Positions 30,015 through 40,682 of a stretch of DNA of 64,000 nucleotides are shown piece by piece. The stretch spans positions 1-64,000 of the forward strand of contig JASKMD010000021.1 of the NCBI GenBank assembly GCA_030144725.1. The letters are read 5' to 3'. The position numbers and the translations under genes were made by a program. Position 1 is the first letter of the stretch. The number at the start of each line of letters is the position of its first letter. Source of the DNA: Haematococcus lacustris (taxonomy: Eukaryota; Chlorophyta; Chlorophyceae; Chlamydomonadales; Haematococcaceae). The notes under the pieces are model-generated. The model was not told the DNA's origin. It did no database searches and saw only the letters and a program-made list of their open reading frames with translations.

Positions 30015-32225
30015 GACCCAGCTAAGATACAGAGCATTAAAGGTTGGCCACCACTCAATGATGTTGCCGCTATACGCTCATTTGTCGGCCTCGCCACCTA
30101 TTTTAGGATGTTCATCCAAGGTTTTGCCAAGCTGGTGGAACCGCTAACAAACCTTACCAAAAAGGATGTAACGTGGTGCTGGGATGACAAATGTGAGGAG
30201 GCTTTTCAAGGCGTCAAGCACGCTCTATCAAATGCTCCCGTGTTATCATTGCCAGATTTCAACAAGGAATTCCAGGTGCTCTGTGATGCATCTGTGACTG
30301 GCATAGGCGCGGTGTTAATGCAAGACAAACACCCTATCGCCTACGAAAGCAGGCGCCTGTTGCCAGCTGAAGTTAACTACACAACGGGTGAGCAGGAGCT
30401 CTTGGCAGTCGTCCATGCTCTAAAGACATGGCGATGCTTTTTGGAGGGGGTGAAGTTCAGAGTCATAACAGACCACAACCCATTGGTATACCTTCAAACA
30501 CAGCCTAACCTCTCAAGACGGCAGACCAGATGGTCAGAATTTCTACAGAGATTTAAACAACTCTCATGGGAGTATAAACCCGGCAAGATCAATGTGGCCG
30601 ATCCATTGTCTCGCTATCCACCCGTACGAGTGACGGCGCTTCTAATGGCCGTGACACGTAGCGGCACAGGTAATGCGAAACCGACGCAACAACCTATTCC
30701 CGCAGAGGTGGTTAAGAAGCCAAAACCCAAGAGGCCTGCAAAGAAGAAGGCTACTTTTGAGGTGACTCACACAGAGCTAAGGAATTCCCAAACCCCGGAT
30801 GACACATACAATGTGCTCCTAACCATTCAAGAAGGGTACAAACAAGACCCATGGTTTGAGGACGATCACAATACGCAGAACCTGCGGCTTAGTGTTTCAG
30901 GCATATGGTACCGCGACAAACAAGTGGTCGTGCCTGACGTCCCAGGGTTGAGAAAGGGTATCCTCTATGAGCTCCATAATGCAACCACAAGCGGGCATGG
31001 AGGTCTAGAGAAAACATTCCAGGCAGTGGCCTCACACTTCTGGTGGCCAGGGATGCATGCTTTCGTGACAGCATGTGTGCGCGGGTGCCAAGTGTGTCAA
31101 CGAAACAAGTCAAGCACAAAGAAACCAGCTGGCTTGCTGCAACCCCTTCCAGTGCCTGAATACCCATGGGATAGTGTGAGTATGGACTTTGTGGTCAAGC
31201 TACCCAAGTCCGAGGCTGGCAATGACTCAATCCTCGTGGTCGTCGATAGGTTGACCAAGATGGTACACCTAATGGCCATGACCGAAAAGAGTGGAGGAAT
31301 ACAAGTAGCAAAGCTCTTCTTTGACAATGTCTTCAAACTGCATGGCATGCCTAGGACCATCATCTCTGATAGAGATACAAGGTTCCAAGGGGAGTTCTTC
31401 AAAGGACTTATGAAGATCATGCAATCGAAGCAGTGCATGTCAACTGCTTTTCATCCGCAGACCGATGGTCAAACGGAGAGGGTCAACAAAGTAATGGAAG
31501 ACATGCTGAGACATTATGTGGGGGCAGAGTTCAATGATTGGGATCAGTTCCTGGCACCCATCGAGTTTGCCATCAACAACTCTTTCCACACATCAATACG
31601 GACAACGCCATTCCGGTTGAACAGTGGCTTCGACCCCCGTCTCCCTCTCACTCTGGATTTAGAGTCCACGGCAAATGAAAGTGCAAGAGACTTTACAAAG
31701 GTCATCTACTCAAACTTGGAAAAAGCCAAACAGGCTATCCATGCTGCCCGGCACAGGCAGAAGGCGTACTATGACATGAACCATACGGACGCTAAGTTCC
31801 AAGTGGGTGATCAGGTGCTTCTTAGTACCAAACACCTCAGGTTCAAGAACCCGGGATCTCCTAAGCTGCTACCCTTGTACATTGGCCCGATGCCTATCAC
31901 GGCAAAGATCAATGAAGTAGCCTACAGGGTCAAGCTTCCCGATGGGTTCAAGATACATGATGTATTCCATGTGTCTAAGCTCAAGCTCCACAGAGATGGG
32001 CCGGGGATGATCCTACCCCCTCCTCCCCTTGACTTGGGCGACGGTCAGTGGTTCCTGGTCGAGCGCATCCTGAAACATAGGACCGTCAAGGGTCGAGTTG
32101 AATACTTGGTCAGGTGGGCTGGCTATGGCCCCGAGCACGACTTATGGGAACCTGCCAAGAACATATCCAAGGATCTCATCAAAGAATACAAAGGTACTTT
32201 GATCCCGACCCCCGAGATCATCTAG
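30015..32225 (+). CDS. Pol of element 2, part C: RT C-terminal part, RNase H, integrase, chromodomain
   Basis: About 736 residues in the gag frame to the stop at 32,225. It contains the RT connection, RNase H ([23 protein letters not shown]), integrase HHCC finger ([17 protein letters not shown]), the DDE core ([31 protein letters not shown]), and a C-terminal chromodomain ([26 protein letters not shown]). Without upstream repair it would not be made as part of Gag-Pol from this copy. Confidence 0.92.
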   Translation, partial: DPAKIQSIKGWPPLNDVAAIRSFVGLATYFRMFIQGFAKLVEPLTNLTKKDVTWCWDDKCEEAFQGVKHALSNAPVLSLPDFNKEFQVLCDASVTGIGAVLMQDKHPIAYESRRLLPAEVNYTTGEQELLAVVHALKTWRCFLEGVKFRVITDHNPLVYLQTQPNLSRRQTRWSEFLQRFKQLSWEYKPGKINVADPLSRYPPVRVTALLMAVTRSGTGNAKPTQQPIPAEVVKKPKPKRPAKKKATFEVTHTELRNSQTPDDTYNVLLTIQEGYKQDPWFEDDHNTQNLRLSVSGIWYRDKQVVVPDVPGLRKGILYELHNATTSGHGGLEKTFQAVASHFWWPGMHAFVTACVRGCQVCQRNKSSTKKPAGLLQPLPVPEYPWDSVSMDFVVKLPKSEAGNDSILVVVDRLTKMVHLMAMTEKSGGIQVAKLFFDNVFKLHGMPRTIISDRDTRFQGEFFKGLMKIMQSKQCMSTAFHPQTDGQTERVNKVMEDMLRHYVGAEFNDWDQFLAPIEFAINNSFHTSIRTTPFRLNSGFDPRLPLTLDLESTANESARDFTKVIYSNLEKAKQAIHAARHRQKAYYDMNHTDAKFQVGDQVLLSTKHLRFKNPGSPKLLPLYIGPMPITAKINEVAYRVKLPDGFKIHDVFHVSKLKLHRDGPGMILPPPPLDLGDGQWFLVERILKHRTVKGRVEYLVRWAGYGPEHDLWEPAKNISKDLIKEYKGTLIPTPEII

Positions 32226-32741
32226 TCCCTCTACTCATCAGGTCAGATGAAGTAGCTGCCGGCACCTCATGGGTGTCGAAGCATTTGTGTTTGCTCCATG
32301 GTGAACATGAGCTTCACATTTGACAAGTGCATGACAAGCTGCGTGGTTGTTGCAAAGCCCCAGTGTTGATTGTCATAGAGCACAGTGCAGTGACATAAGG
32401 ACAGGAGTGCAAGCAGGACTATGTGGTCGTCTGTATGTGCACACCAGACGTGGTGTGAGCAGGACCCTGGTTGCTGTATGTGTGCACCTCCCAAACAGTG
32501 TAAGCAGGGCTTTCATGAGCGAAAATGCTCTTAGCCGTCTGTATGTGTGCACTGTCGTCCTTGGTGCGGCGTAACAACTCGGTACCGGTCCGAACACGCC
32601 CAGAGCATTCGCGCTGATCACGCAATGATTCTAATCCTGTGCACCAACACTGCCGGAGCCCTCCTGAGACTAGCTACCTCGTGGAATGGAGCTCCCTTGG
32701 TCTTTTATCCCGAGGACGGGTTTTGGCCAAGTCGGGGGGAT
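32226..32741 (+). other. 3' non-coding region and polypurine tract of element 2
   Basis: No open frame. Around 32,430-32,560 loosely repeated TGTATGTG(T)GCAC / GTGTAAGCAGGRC motifs occur. The last bases before the LTR are AGTCGGGGGGAT, the likely polypurine tract. Confidence 0.7.
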
Positions 32742-32968
32742 TGTAACAGAGTGCATGGCTCGGGAGAGGCCTAACATCTGTTTACACGAAGTGTGACGGT
32801 GAAAGATCACCGCGGGCCGTAGAACTAACGAGGACTTGGTGCAAGGGCAACAAGAGACTATCCCCAATCGGAAGCTACGGACGTTGAGTCGCGAGGAAGG
32901 AGCGACCCAATCACCACTTCACTATTTCCGCGGGCAAGTAGGCCCATTGGCATTGCCACTTTGTGACA
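32742..32968 (+). repeat. 3' LTR of element 2
   Basis: 227 bp, apparently identical to 25,195-25,421; followed by TSD GTTGA. Confidence 0.95.
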
Positions 32969-32999
32969 GTTGAGTACCCCTCTTGCCCAAAGGGGGGGT

Positions 33000-33720
33000 G
33001 ACTTGACCCTCCGCAGGGTCAGAGGTGAACCTCCGCAGGGTTTTGTGACCCTCCGCAGGGTCAGACGTGACCCTCCGCAGGGTTTTGTGACCCTCCGCAG
33101 GGTCAGGAATCCTAGGACAGTGAGCCATCGGTGACCCTCCGCAGGGTCAGAAATGCCTAGGACAGTGAGCCAGTTGTGACCCTCCGCAGGGTCAGGAATG
33201 CCTAGGAAAGGGGGCCGGCTGTGACCCTCCGCAGGGTCAGAAATGCCTAGAAAATGAGCCGGCGGTGACCCTCCGCAGGGTCAGAAATGCCTAGAAAATG
33301 AGCCGGCGGTGACCCTCCGCAGGGTCAGAAATGCCTAGGAAAGGGGGCCAGTTGTGACCCTCCGCAGGGTCAGAAATGCCTAGAAAATGAGCCAGCTGTA
33401 ACCCTCCGCAGGGTCAGAAATGCCTAGAAAATGAGCCGGCGGTGACCCTCCGCAGGGTCAGAAATGCCTAGGAAAGGGGGCCAGTTGTGACCCTCCGCAG
33501 GGTCAGAAACGCCTAGGAAATGAGCCAGCGATGACCCTCCGCAGGGTCAGAAATGCCTAGGAAATGAGCCAGCGGTGACCCTCCGCAGGGTCAGAAATGC
33601 CTAGGAAGCGAGCCTAGCGGTGACCCTCCGCAGGGTCAGAAATGCCTAGGAAGCGAGCCTAGCGGTGACCCTCCGCAGGGTCAGGCCTGACCCTGCGGAG
33701 GGTCACACTGACCCTGCGGA
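33000..33720 (+). repeat. GACCCTCCGCAGGGTC array, ~44-bp unit
   Basis: About 17 units: GACCCTCCGCAGGGTCAGAA plus ATGCCTAGAAAATGAGCC plus a variable tail, 44-45 bp each. It ends with two head-to-head copies (GACCCTGCGGAGGGTC). It is the continuation of the short GACCCTGCGGAGGGT found at 25,175-25,192 on the other side of LTR element 2. Confidence 0.93.
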
Positions 33721-33891
33721 GAATATGTGACCAGGTCATTGAAACCGCGATTACAGCTCAACCACTTCGAGTTAGACGGAGTTATTGACGGCGATGGGTC
33801 GCCCTTGGGAAGGGCTATCCGCGGTATACCTCAGCGGAAACTGCCGTCTCGGCCTTAATTACCCGGAGTGTAATCAGGTGACGGTGCTCTA

Positions 33892-34204
33892 GCTGCTTAG
33901 GTGATGCTTTTCATGCTTTTAAACCATGGTATGTTACATCAACCATTGCAACATCCTTGACCGAGGGGTAGCAGAAACAGAAGACACACCTTTGTGACCG
34001 ATGTGTTACATCAACCCATAGCTGCAAACAAAACAACAGCATCACGAATGTCCCTACCCACTCGCAGAAAAGATCGCATTATAGGTGCCACCTAAGGGTA
34101 CTTTTTTTTTTGATGGAAGGCTGCAGTTGCTCATAAGCAAGCCAATGCTGTTGAAAAAAAAAATCAACTCCAAGTGGCTGGCGAGATTCGAGCGTTGGCC
34201 TGTC
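33892..34204. other. spacer, including a possible element end
   Basis: CACTCGCAGAAAAG at 34,061 is the reverse complement of the motif ending the conserved segment at 14,890-14,905. It may mark another diverged element end. Poly-T and poly-A runs follow. No gene is seen. Confidence 0.4.
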
Positions 34205-34325
34205 GTGCCGTTTTGAGAGGCAACCAGTACTGGTTGAGGTCCAGTACTGGTTGCTAACCAGTACTGGACCTCAACCAGTACTGGTTGGCATCCAGTACTG
34301 GTTGCCATCCAGTACTGGTTGTCAG
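34205..34325. repeat. short CCAGTACTGG array
   Basis: Six copies of the palindrome in ~115 bp, with spacers TTGAGGT, TTGCTAA and TTGGCAT. Confidence 0.9.
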
Positions 34326-34329
34326 CTTT

Positions 34330-34700
34330 GGCAGAGTTAGGGCATGGAGATATCAAAGTTTCCGCGTATCACATTCAAGCCTTCCCAATAGTACTACTTG
34401 CATCGCTGGTCTTAGCGCTTCGCTGGAAGCTCCCCAACGGCTGTCTACGTCGATGTGCGATGTGCGATGTCCAGTCGATGTGCGCTACAATGTGCGCTTG
34501 TGATGGGTTGACAACTCTCAATACTGCCTAGTCTTTCTGACGTGCGATGTCTAGTCGATGTGCGCTATCATGTGCGCTTGTAATGGGTTAACATCTCTCT
34601 ATAATGTCAAGTCCTATGGATGAAGCGAGTATGCTTACTGACAATTGGATGATAGCTGAAGGGTAGGGCTAAGGACTGAGGTCAGGGCTGGGAGCCTTGG
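34330..34700. other. unique spacer with a local duplication
   Basis: GCGATGTCCAGTCGATGTGC at about 34,465 and GCGATGTCTAGTCGATGTGC at about 34,543 mark a ~78-bp tandem duplication. No supportable gene. Confidence 0.6.
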
Positions 34701-34985
34701 TTAGGTACTATATAGGCACCGACTACAACAAGAGGACAACACGCTGTAACACATTGCATGTGCTATCACTCACTAAGCAATGTCATTGAGATTACTATGT
34801 ACGTGTGTTTGTTATCACTGTCACTAACATTACATAGTACACTGCTTCGCATGCTATGTAGCATCAACCAAGACACTCCATCCGTCCTCTATCTCATTCC
34901 CTTACAATGCAAGGCGACCTCAATGTGATGAAGGTAGTCGTCCAAGCTCTAGCCCATGCAGAGTGACACAGAGTCTGGCTGGCTG
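34700..34985 (-). repeat. core of the CCAGTACTGG-array element, inverted diverged copy
   Basis: The reverse complement aligns with 39,255-39,430 (CCAGCCAGACTCTGTGTCAC, TACCTTCATCAC, GCTACATAGC, GTGTACTATGTAA). It adjoins the array at 34,985-36,090, in mirror order to the copy at 38.3-39.7 kb. Confidence 0.7.
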
Positions 34986-36090
34986 GCTGTGACCGGGTAC
35001 TGGCTGGCTGTGACCAGTACTGGTTGGCTGACCAGTACTGGCTGGCTGGCTGTGACCAGTACTGGCTGGCTGACCAGTACTGGCTGGCTGGCTGTGACCA
35101 GTACTGGTTGGCTGACCAGTACTGGCTGGCTGGCTGTGACCAGTACTGGCTGGCTGACCAGTACTGGCTGGCTGGCTGTGACCAGTACTGGCTGGCTGAC
35201 CAGTACTGGCTGGCTGACCAGTACTGGCTGGCTGGCTGTGACCAGTACTGGCTGGCTGACCAGTACTGGCTGGCTGGCTGTGACCAGTACTGGCTGGCTG
35301 GCTGTGACCAGTACTGGCTGGCTGACCAGTACTGGCTGGCTGGCTGTGACCAGTACTGGTTGGCTGACCAGTACTGGCTGGCTGGCTGTGACCAGTACTG
35401 GCTGGCTGACCAGTACTGGCTGGCTGACCAGTACTGGCTGGCTGACCAGTACTGGCTGGCTGGCTGTGACCAGTACTGGTTGGTTGACCAGTACTGGCTG
35501 GCTGGCTGTGACCAGTACTGGTTGGCTGACCAGTACTGGCTGGCTGGCTGTGACCAGTACTGGTTGGCTGACCAGTACTGGCTGGCTGGCTGTGACCAGT
35601 ACTGGTTGGCTGACCAGTACTGGCTGGCTGGCTGTGACCAGTACTGGCTGGCTGACCAGTACTGGCTGGCTGACCAGTACTGGCTGGCTGGCTGTGACCA
35701 GTACTGGTTGGCTGACCAGTACTGGCTGGCTGGCTGTGACCAGTACTGGCTGGCTGACCAGTACTGGCTGGCTGGCTGTGACCAGTACTGGTTGGCTGAC
35801 CAGTACTGGCTGGCTGGCTGTGACCAGTACTGGTTGGCTGACCAGTACTGGCTGGCTGACCAATACTGGCTGGCTGACCAGTACTGGCTGGCTGGCTTTG
35901 ACCAGTACTGGCTGGCTGACCAGTACTGGCTGGCTGGCTGTGACCAGTACTGGTTGGCTGACCAGTACTGGCTGGCTGGCTGTGACCAGTACTGGCTGGC
36001 TGACCAGTACTGGCTGGCTGGCTGTGACCAGTACTGGTTGGCTGACCAGTACTGGCTGGCTGGCTGTGACCAGTACTGGTTGGCTGACCG
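34985..36090 (+). repeat. CCAGTACTGGCTGGCTG array, ~50 copies
   Basis: 18-bp (CCAGTACTGGCTGGCTGA) and 24-bp (CCAGTACTGGCTGGCTGGCT plus GTGA) units alternate. Three long open frames across it are stop-free-unit artefacts. Confidence 0.95.
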
Positions 36091-36840
36091 TAGCTGTGTC
36101 GCGATGCTGGTGAAGTGGCTGGACTGCGGGGCTGAGCTAGCTACGTAAATGGCTGTACGCCTAGCTTCGAGGTTGGCTGCGTTATGGAAATGGAAATGGA
36201 AATGGCTGCAACGCTAGTTGAAACAACCTTGTGTGTCTGAGCTAGCTAGCTAGCTGCGATGTGGCTGGGAGCGAGCTGAGCTTGACCTGAGTTGGGCCTG
36301 ACTGCGAGGCTGGTTGCAAGGCTGCGAGGCTGCGAGGCTGCTAACGGGGGGAGTAGGGGGCTGGTTGCAAGGCTGCGAGGCTGCGAGGCTGGTTGCAAGG
36401 CGCCTGCCTACCTAGATGCGGGTCGCGGGGCAGTGTGGCTGCAAGGCTGCGAGGCTGAGTTTCTAGGTTGCTTATCCTCAAGGCTGACCTTCTAGCTGGC
36501 ACTAGCTGCGGCTACGTTCCTAGCATGACTAGGATCGACGCTAGTTGACTACGCCGCGTACTGGGCGCATGTTAGTTTTTCATATTTCATGTCTAACTTG
36601 CAAGCCGATCTGCAGTTCGTGCCGCCCTTCACGCCCTCAATTCGGTAGCCCCTGCCCTCAGTTCGGTAGCCAGGCTAGGTAGCCAGGCGGCCACTGAGCC
36701 AGCAGACCACGCAACATCGCCACATCGCAGCCAGGCAGCCACAGTCGGCCAGGCAGCCACATCTCACGTAGCGGCCAACCTCCTAGCCAATCTCGCAACC
36801 TCGAGATCTCAGCCAACTCCGTAGCCACGCGTTGCGCAAT
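36091..36840. other. spacer with GCTGCGAGGCTGC repeats
   Basis: GGCTGCGAGGCTGCGAGGCT occurs several times in 36,300-36,460. No gene is visible. Confidence 0.6.
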
Positions 36841-37930
36841 AACACACGGGCATTACCTCGCCACGCTTTGCGCGTAGCCAGTGCGTTGCGAGGTAATGCA
36901 CCGTTTCACATGCAGCGACCCATCTTTTTGCCTTTGACATGTACCCACCATCTCCGAGCCCATCTTCCCTGCCCCTTGTGCATCAAATTCGGTGAGTGCA
37001 TCTTGTACCCACCATACATTGCTCCTCCTTTGACAACCTGTCACCTCCTTGCCGCAGGTCCACAACCCTTTACCCTCCTTCCCCTTTCACTCCCCTTCCT
37101 CCCTCCCCTTCCTACCCTTCCTCCCCCCCTACCCCCCTCTCCAGCACCTCCCTCCCTTACACTCTCTCCCTCCCCTCCTGGCAACCATGACATCCTAGCA
37201 GCCAAGAGAAAGCCCACCCCATCCACCCTCTTGCCACTACCACCACCACCACCACCCCCTCCCTTCCCCCTCTCCCTCTCTCCCATGCTTGTCAAGCCTA
37301 CCCTTCCCCTATCCCACCCTTCGATTGACGTGGCATCGCAGCCCCCACCTCATCCCACCTTCCCTTCCCTTCACCCTACTACACACCCCACCGCAGCCCC
37401 ACCCCACTGGCGCATGGGATATGTTGCCTGGTGTGAGCAGGTAGGAGGCCAGGAGAACCCCAAAGGTGAGGCCACGGTGATAGCTAACAGAGTGCCCAAC
37501 CTGGTCACCCTACCTCACGTGCACGCCCCTTTGTTGCAGGTCTGATGGGTCACCTCCCCTCCACTTTCCCTACACAACCACCCCCTCCCAACTTATCCTC
37601 CCCGGCCCCCGCTCCCTCTCACGCCCCGACCCCCGCCCATGCCCCCAACCCATGCCCCTATACAACCCAACCCAGGCCCCTACCCAACCCAACCCATGCC
37701 CCTAACCCAACCCACCCCGCCTTCAAGCCACCCCGCCCATTTAAACCCAACTGAGCCTCCCGCCTCCCCGCCTCCCGCCTCCCTGCCTCCCGCCTCCCCG
37801 CCTCCCGCCTCCCTGCCTCCCGCCTTCCACAACTACCCTCCCTCCCCACCTTCAATTCTCCACTCCCACCCCCTTCCCAGCAGCAGTCATAGCAAGCAGC
37901 CAAAAGGTAGGTAGGTGCCATAGTGCCTCT
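36841..37930. other. pyrimidine-rich region, no supportable gene
   Basis: C/T-rich, with CCTCCCGCCTCCCTGCCTCC repeats (37,757-37,825) and blocks shared with 12,160-12,900. Open frames are proline-rich low-complexity sequence. Confidence 0.6.
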
Positions 37931-37934
37931 ACTA

Positions 37935-38275
37935 TCTGCTGCTGCAGCCCCCCTGCCCCCCTACTGCTGCTGCTGCCCCCCCACTGCTGCTGCTGCCCCC
38001 CTGCCCCCCTGCTGCTGCTGCTGCTGCTGTAACCCTGCTGCTGATTGGGGGGGCACCAGCGCTGGTTGCGCCTACTATCTGCTGCCTACTGTCTGATGCT
38101 GCAGCCCCCCTGCCCCCCTGCTGTTACTGCCCCCCTGTTGCTGCCGCTGCTGCCCCCCTGCTCCTGCTGCTGCTGCTGCCACCCTACTGCTGCTGCTGCC
38201 CCCCTACTCCCGTTGCGGCTGCTGCTGCCCCCCTGCCCCCCTGCTGCTGCTGCTGCTGGCCCCCAGCCAGCCAGC
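37935..38275 (+). repeat. CTG/CCCC trinucleotide-rich tract
   Basis: (CTG)n runs separated by CCCCCCTGCCCCCCT. A similar tract lies at 39,670-39,900. Both directly precede CCAGTACTGG arrays. Confidence 0.9.
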
Positions 38276-39255
38276 CAGTACTGGTCACAGCCAGCCAGCC
38301 AGTACTGGTCAGCCAGCCAGTACTGGTCAGGCAGCCAGTACTGGTCAGCCAGCCAGTACTGGTCAGCCAGCCAGTACTGGTCAGCCAGCCAGTACTGGTC
38401 AGCCAGCCAGTACTGGTCACAGCCAGCAGCCAGTACTGGTCACAGCCAGCCAGCCAGTACTGGTCACAGCCAGCCAGTACTGGTCACAGCCAGCAGCCAG
38501 TACTGGTCACAGCCAACCAGCCAGTACTGGTCAGCCAGCCAGTACTGGTCACAGCCAGCCAGCCAGTACTGGTCACAGCCAGCCAGCCAGTACTGGTCAG
38601 CCAGCCAGTACTGGTCAGCCAGCCAGCCAGTACTGGTCAGCCAGCCAGTACTGGTCTCAGCCAGCAGCCAGTACTGGTCAGCCAGCCAGTACTGGTCACA
38701 GCCAGCCAGTACTGGTCAGCCAGCCAGTACTGGTCAGCCAGCCAGTACTGGTCACAGCCAGCCAGCTAGTACTGGTCAGCCAACCAGTATTGGTCACAGC
38801 CAGCCAGCCAGTACTGGTCAGCCAGCCAGTACTGGTCAGCCAGCCAGTACTGGTCACAGCCAGCCAGCCAGTACTGGTCACAGCCAGCCAGCCAGTACTG
38901 GTCAGCCAGCCAGTACTGGTCAGCCAGCCAGTACTGGTCAGCCAGCCAGTACTGGTCAGCCAGCCAGTACTGGTCACAGCCAGCCAGCTAGTACTGGTCA
39001 GCCAGCCAGTACTGGTCACAGCCAGCCAGCCAGTACTGGTCAGCCAGCCAGTACTGGTCAGCCAGCCAGTACTGGTCACAGCCAGCCAGCCAGTACTGGT
39101 CACAGCCAGCCAGCCAGTACTGGTCAGCCAGCCAGTACTGGTCAGCCAGCCAGTACTGGTCAGCCAGCCAGTACTGGTCAGCTAGCCAGTACTGGTCACA
39201 GCCAGCCAGTACTGGTCACAGCCAGCCAGTACTGGTCACAGCCAGCCAGCCAGAC
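38270..39255 (+). repeat. CCAGTACTGGTCAGCCAG array, ~48 copies
   Basis: The 18-bp unit CCAGTACTGGTCAGCCAG and the 24-bp unit with TCACAGCCAGCC alternate. This is the reverse complement of the array at 34,985-36,090. Confidence 0.95.
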
Positions 39256-39267
39256 TCTGTGTCACTT

Positions 39268-39660
39268 TGCAGGGGCTGGAGCATGGACGAGTACCTTCAT
39301 TACGTCAAGGTCGTTGGACCTTATCTAAAAGAGGGCATTTAATTAGGACAACCAGCACATGAGATTGTGGAGGGTGTTAGTTGACGCTACATAGCTTGAT
39401 GGTTGCGTGGCGCTGTGTGCTATGTAACATTGTGATAACCAGGAGTGGGTCATAGCATGTGCATGTGGTTATAGAATGTTGTCCTCATGGTGATATGTAC
39501 TCAGTATACCTTGCAACATCTGCAGCTCAGTATCACGTGTAAGTACATCCAACGGCTCTAGCCCAACGTGTAATAATCTCCAGCTTGGTAACCGTTTCCG
39601 AGCAAGCCCCTTCCTTCAGCCCTTTACCCAGCCCTTCAGCACTTAAGGGGGTCACACAGC
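39268..39660 (+). repeat. ~400-bp core of the CCAGTACTGG-array element, copy 2
   Basis: Nearly identical to 13,225-13,625, with small insertions. Arrays lie on both sides. Confidence 0.85.
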
Positions 39661-39904
39661 TACCCCATCCCTCTCGTTGCTGCTGCTGCTGGCCCCCTGC
39701 CCCCTGCTGTTGCTGCCGCTGCTGGCCCCCAGCCCCCTGCTGCTGCTGCTGCTGCTGCTCCCCCTCCCCCCTGCTGCTGCTGCTGATGCTGCCCTCCTGC
39801 CCCCCTGCTGCTGCTGCTGCCCCCCTTCCCCCCTGCTGCTGCTGCTGCTGCTGCCCCCCTGCCCCCCTGCTGCTGCTGCTGCTGGCCCCCTGCCCCAAGC
39901 TCCT

Positions 39905-40580
39905 GCGGTCAGCCAGTACTGGTTGGGGGCCAGCCAGTACTGGTTGGGGGCCAGCCAGTACTGGTTGGGGGCCAGCCAGTACTTGTTGGGGGTGGACCAG
40001 TACTGGTTGGGTGTGAACCAGTACTGGTTGGGGGTGAACCAGTACTGGTTGGGGGTGAACCAGTACTGGTTGGGTGTGAACCAGTACTGGTTGGGGGTGG
40101 ACCAGTACTGGTTGGGTGTGGACCAGTACTGGTTGGGGGAGGACCAGTACTGGTTAGGGGAGGACCAGTACTGGTTGGGGGTGGACCAGTACTGGTTGGG
40201 GGTGGACCAGTACTGGTTGGGGGGTGGACCAGTACTGGTTGGGGGTGGACCAGTACTGGTTGGGGGTGGACCAGTACTGGTTGGGGGGTGGACCAGTACT
40301 GGTTGGGGGTGGACCAGTACTGGTTGGGGGTGGACCAGTACTGGTTGGGGGTGGACCAGTACTGGTTGGGGGTGGACCAGTACTGGTTGGGGGTGAACCA
40401 GTACTGGTTGGGGGTGAACCAGTACTGGTTGGGGGGTGGACCAGTACTGGTTGGGGGTGAACCAGTACTGGTTGGGGGTGAACCAGTACTGGGGGGGGGG
40501 TGAACCAGTACTGGTTGGGGGTGAACCAGTACTGGTTGGGGGTGGACCAGTACTGGGGGGGGGTGAACCAGTACTGGTTT
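39905..40580 (+). repeat. CCAGTACTGGTTGGGGGTG array, ~33 copies
   Basis: A regular 20-bp unit with GGACCAGTACTGGTTGGGGG cores. The last units have lost the TT and read CCAGTACTGGGGGGGGG. Confidence 0.95.
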
Positions 40581-40682
40581 TCTCGTATCTCCTCAGCCCG
40601 ATTTTTCCTCGATTTTAGGTTTACACCCCCATTCTTAGAACCGCTAAAAAATACAATCTATCAAGCCACTTTGTCAAAACTT

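Larger units (their letters stand above)
25195..32968 (+). mobile_element. complete Ty3/gypsy chromovirus, LTR element 2
   Basis: The 7,774-bp element lies on the + strand. Its 227-bp LTRs (TGTAACAGAG..TTTGTGACA) appear identical. GTTGA flanks both sides (25,190-25,194 and 32,969-32,973). The order is LTR, primer site, long leader, gag, TGA, protease, RT, RNase H, integrase, chromodomain, ~515-bp 3' non-coding region, purine-rich tract, LTR. It sits in the palindromic array of the TIR element at 24,856-33,874. It is clearly a different lineage from element 1: longer coiled-coil gag without a zinc knuckle, and different LTRs. Confidence 0.97.
24856..33874 (+). mobile_element. TIR element with palindromic array, split by LTR element 2
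   Basis: The ends are 24-bp inverted repeats: ATTACACTCCGGGAAATTAA.. at 24,856-24,879 and its complement at 33,851-33,874 with one mismatch. The left arm (24,856-25,185) matches four other copies in the window. The middle is an array of GACCCTCCGCAGGGTC units (33,000-33,720). The right arm (33,720-33,874) matches an inverted copy at 5,160-5,345. Removing the 7,774-bp retrotransposon and one copy of its TSD leaves about 1.24 kb with no coding capacity. I read it as a non-autonomous DNA transposon; a superfamily cannot be assigned because no clean short TSD is visible. Confidence 0.75.

Noticed and set aside
36832..37545. Proline-rich gene in 36.8-37.5 kb
   Set aside because: Low-complexity C/T-rich sequence shared with other intergenic tracts; no splice structure or conserved segment.
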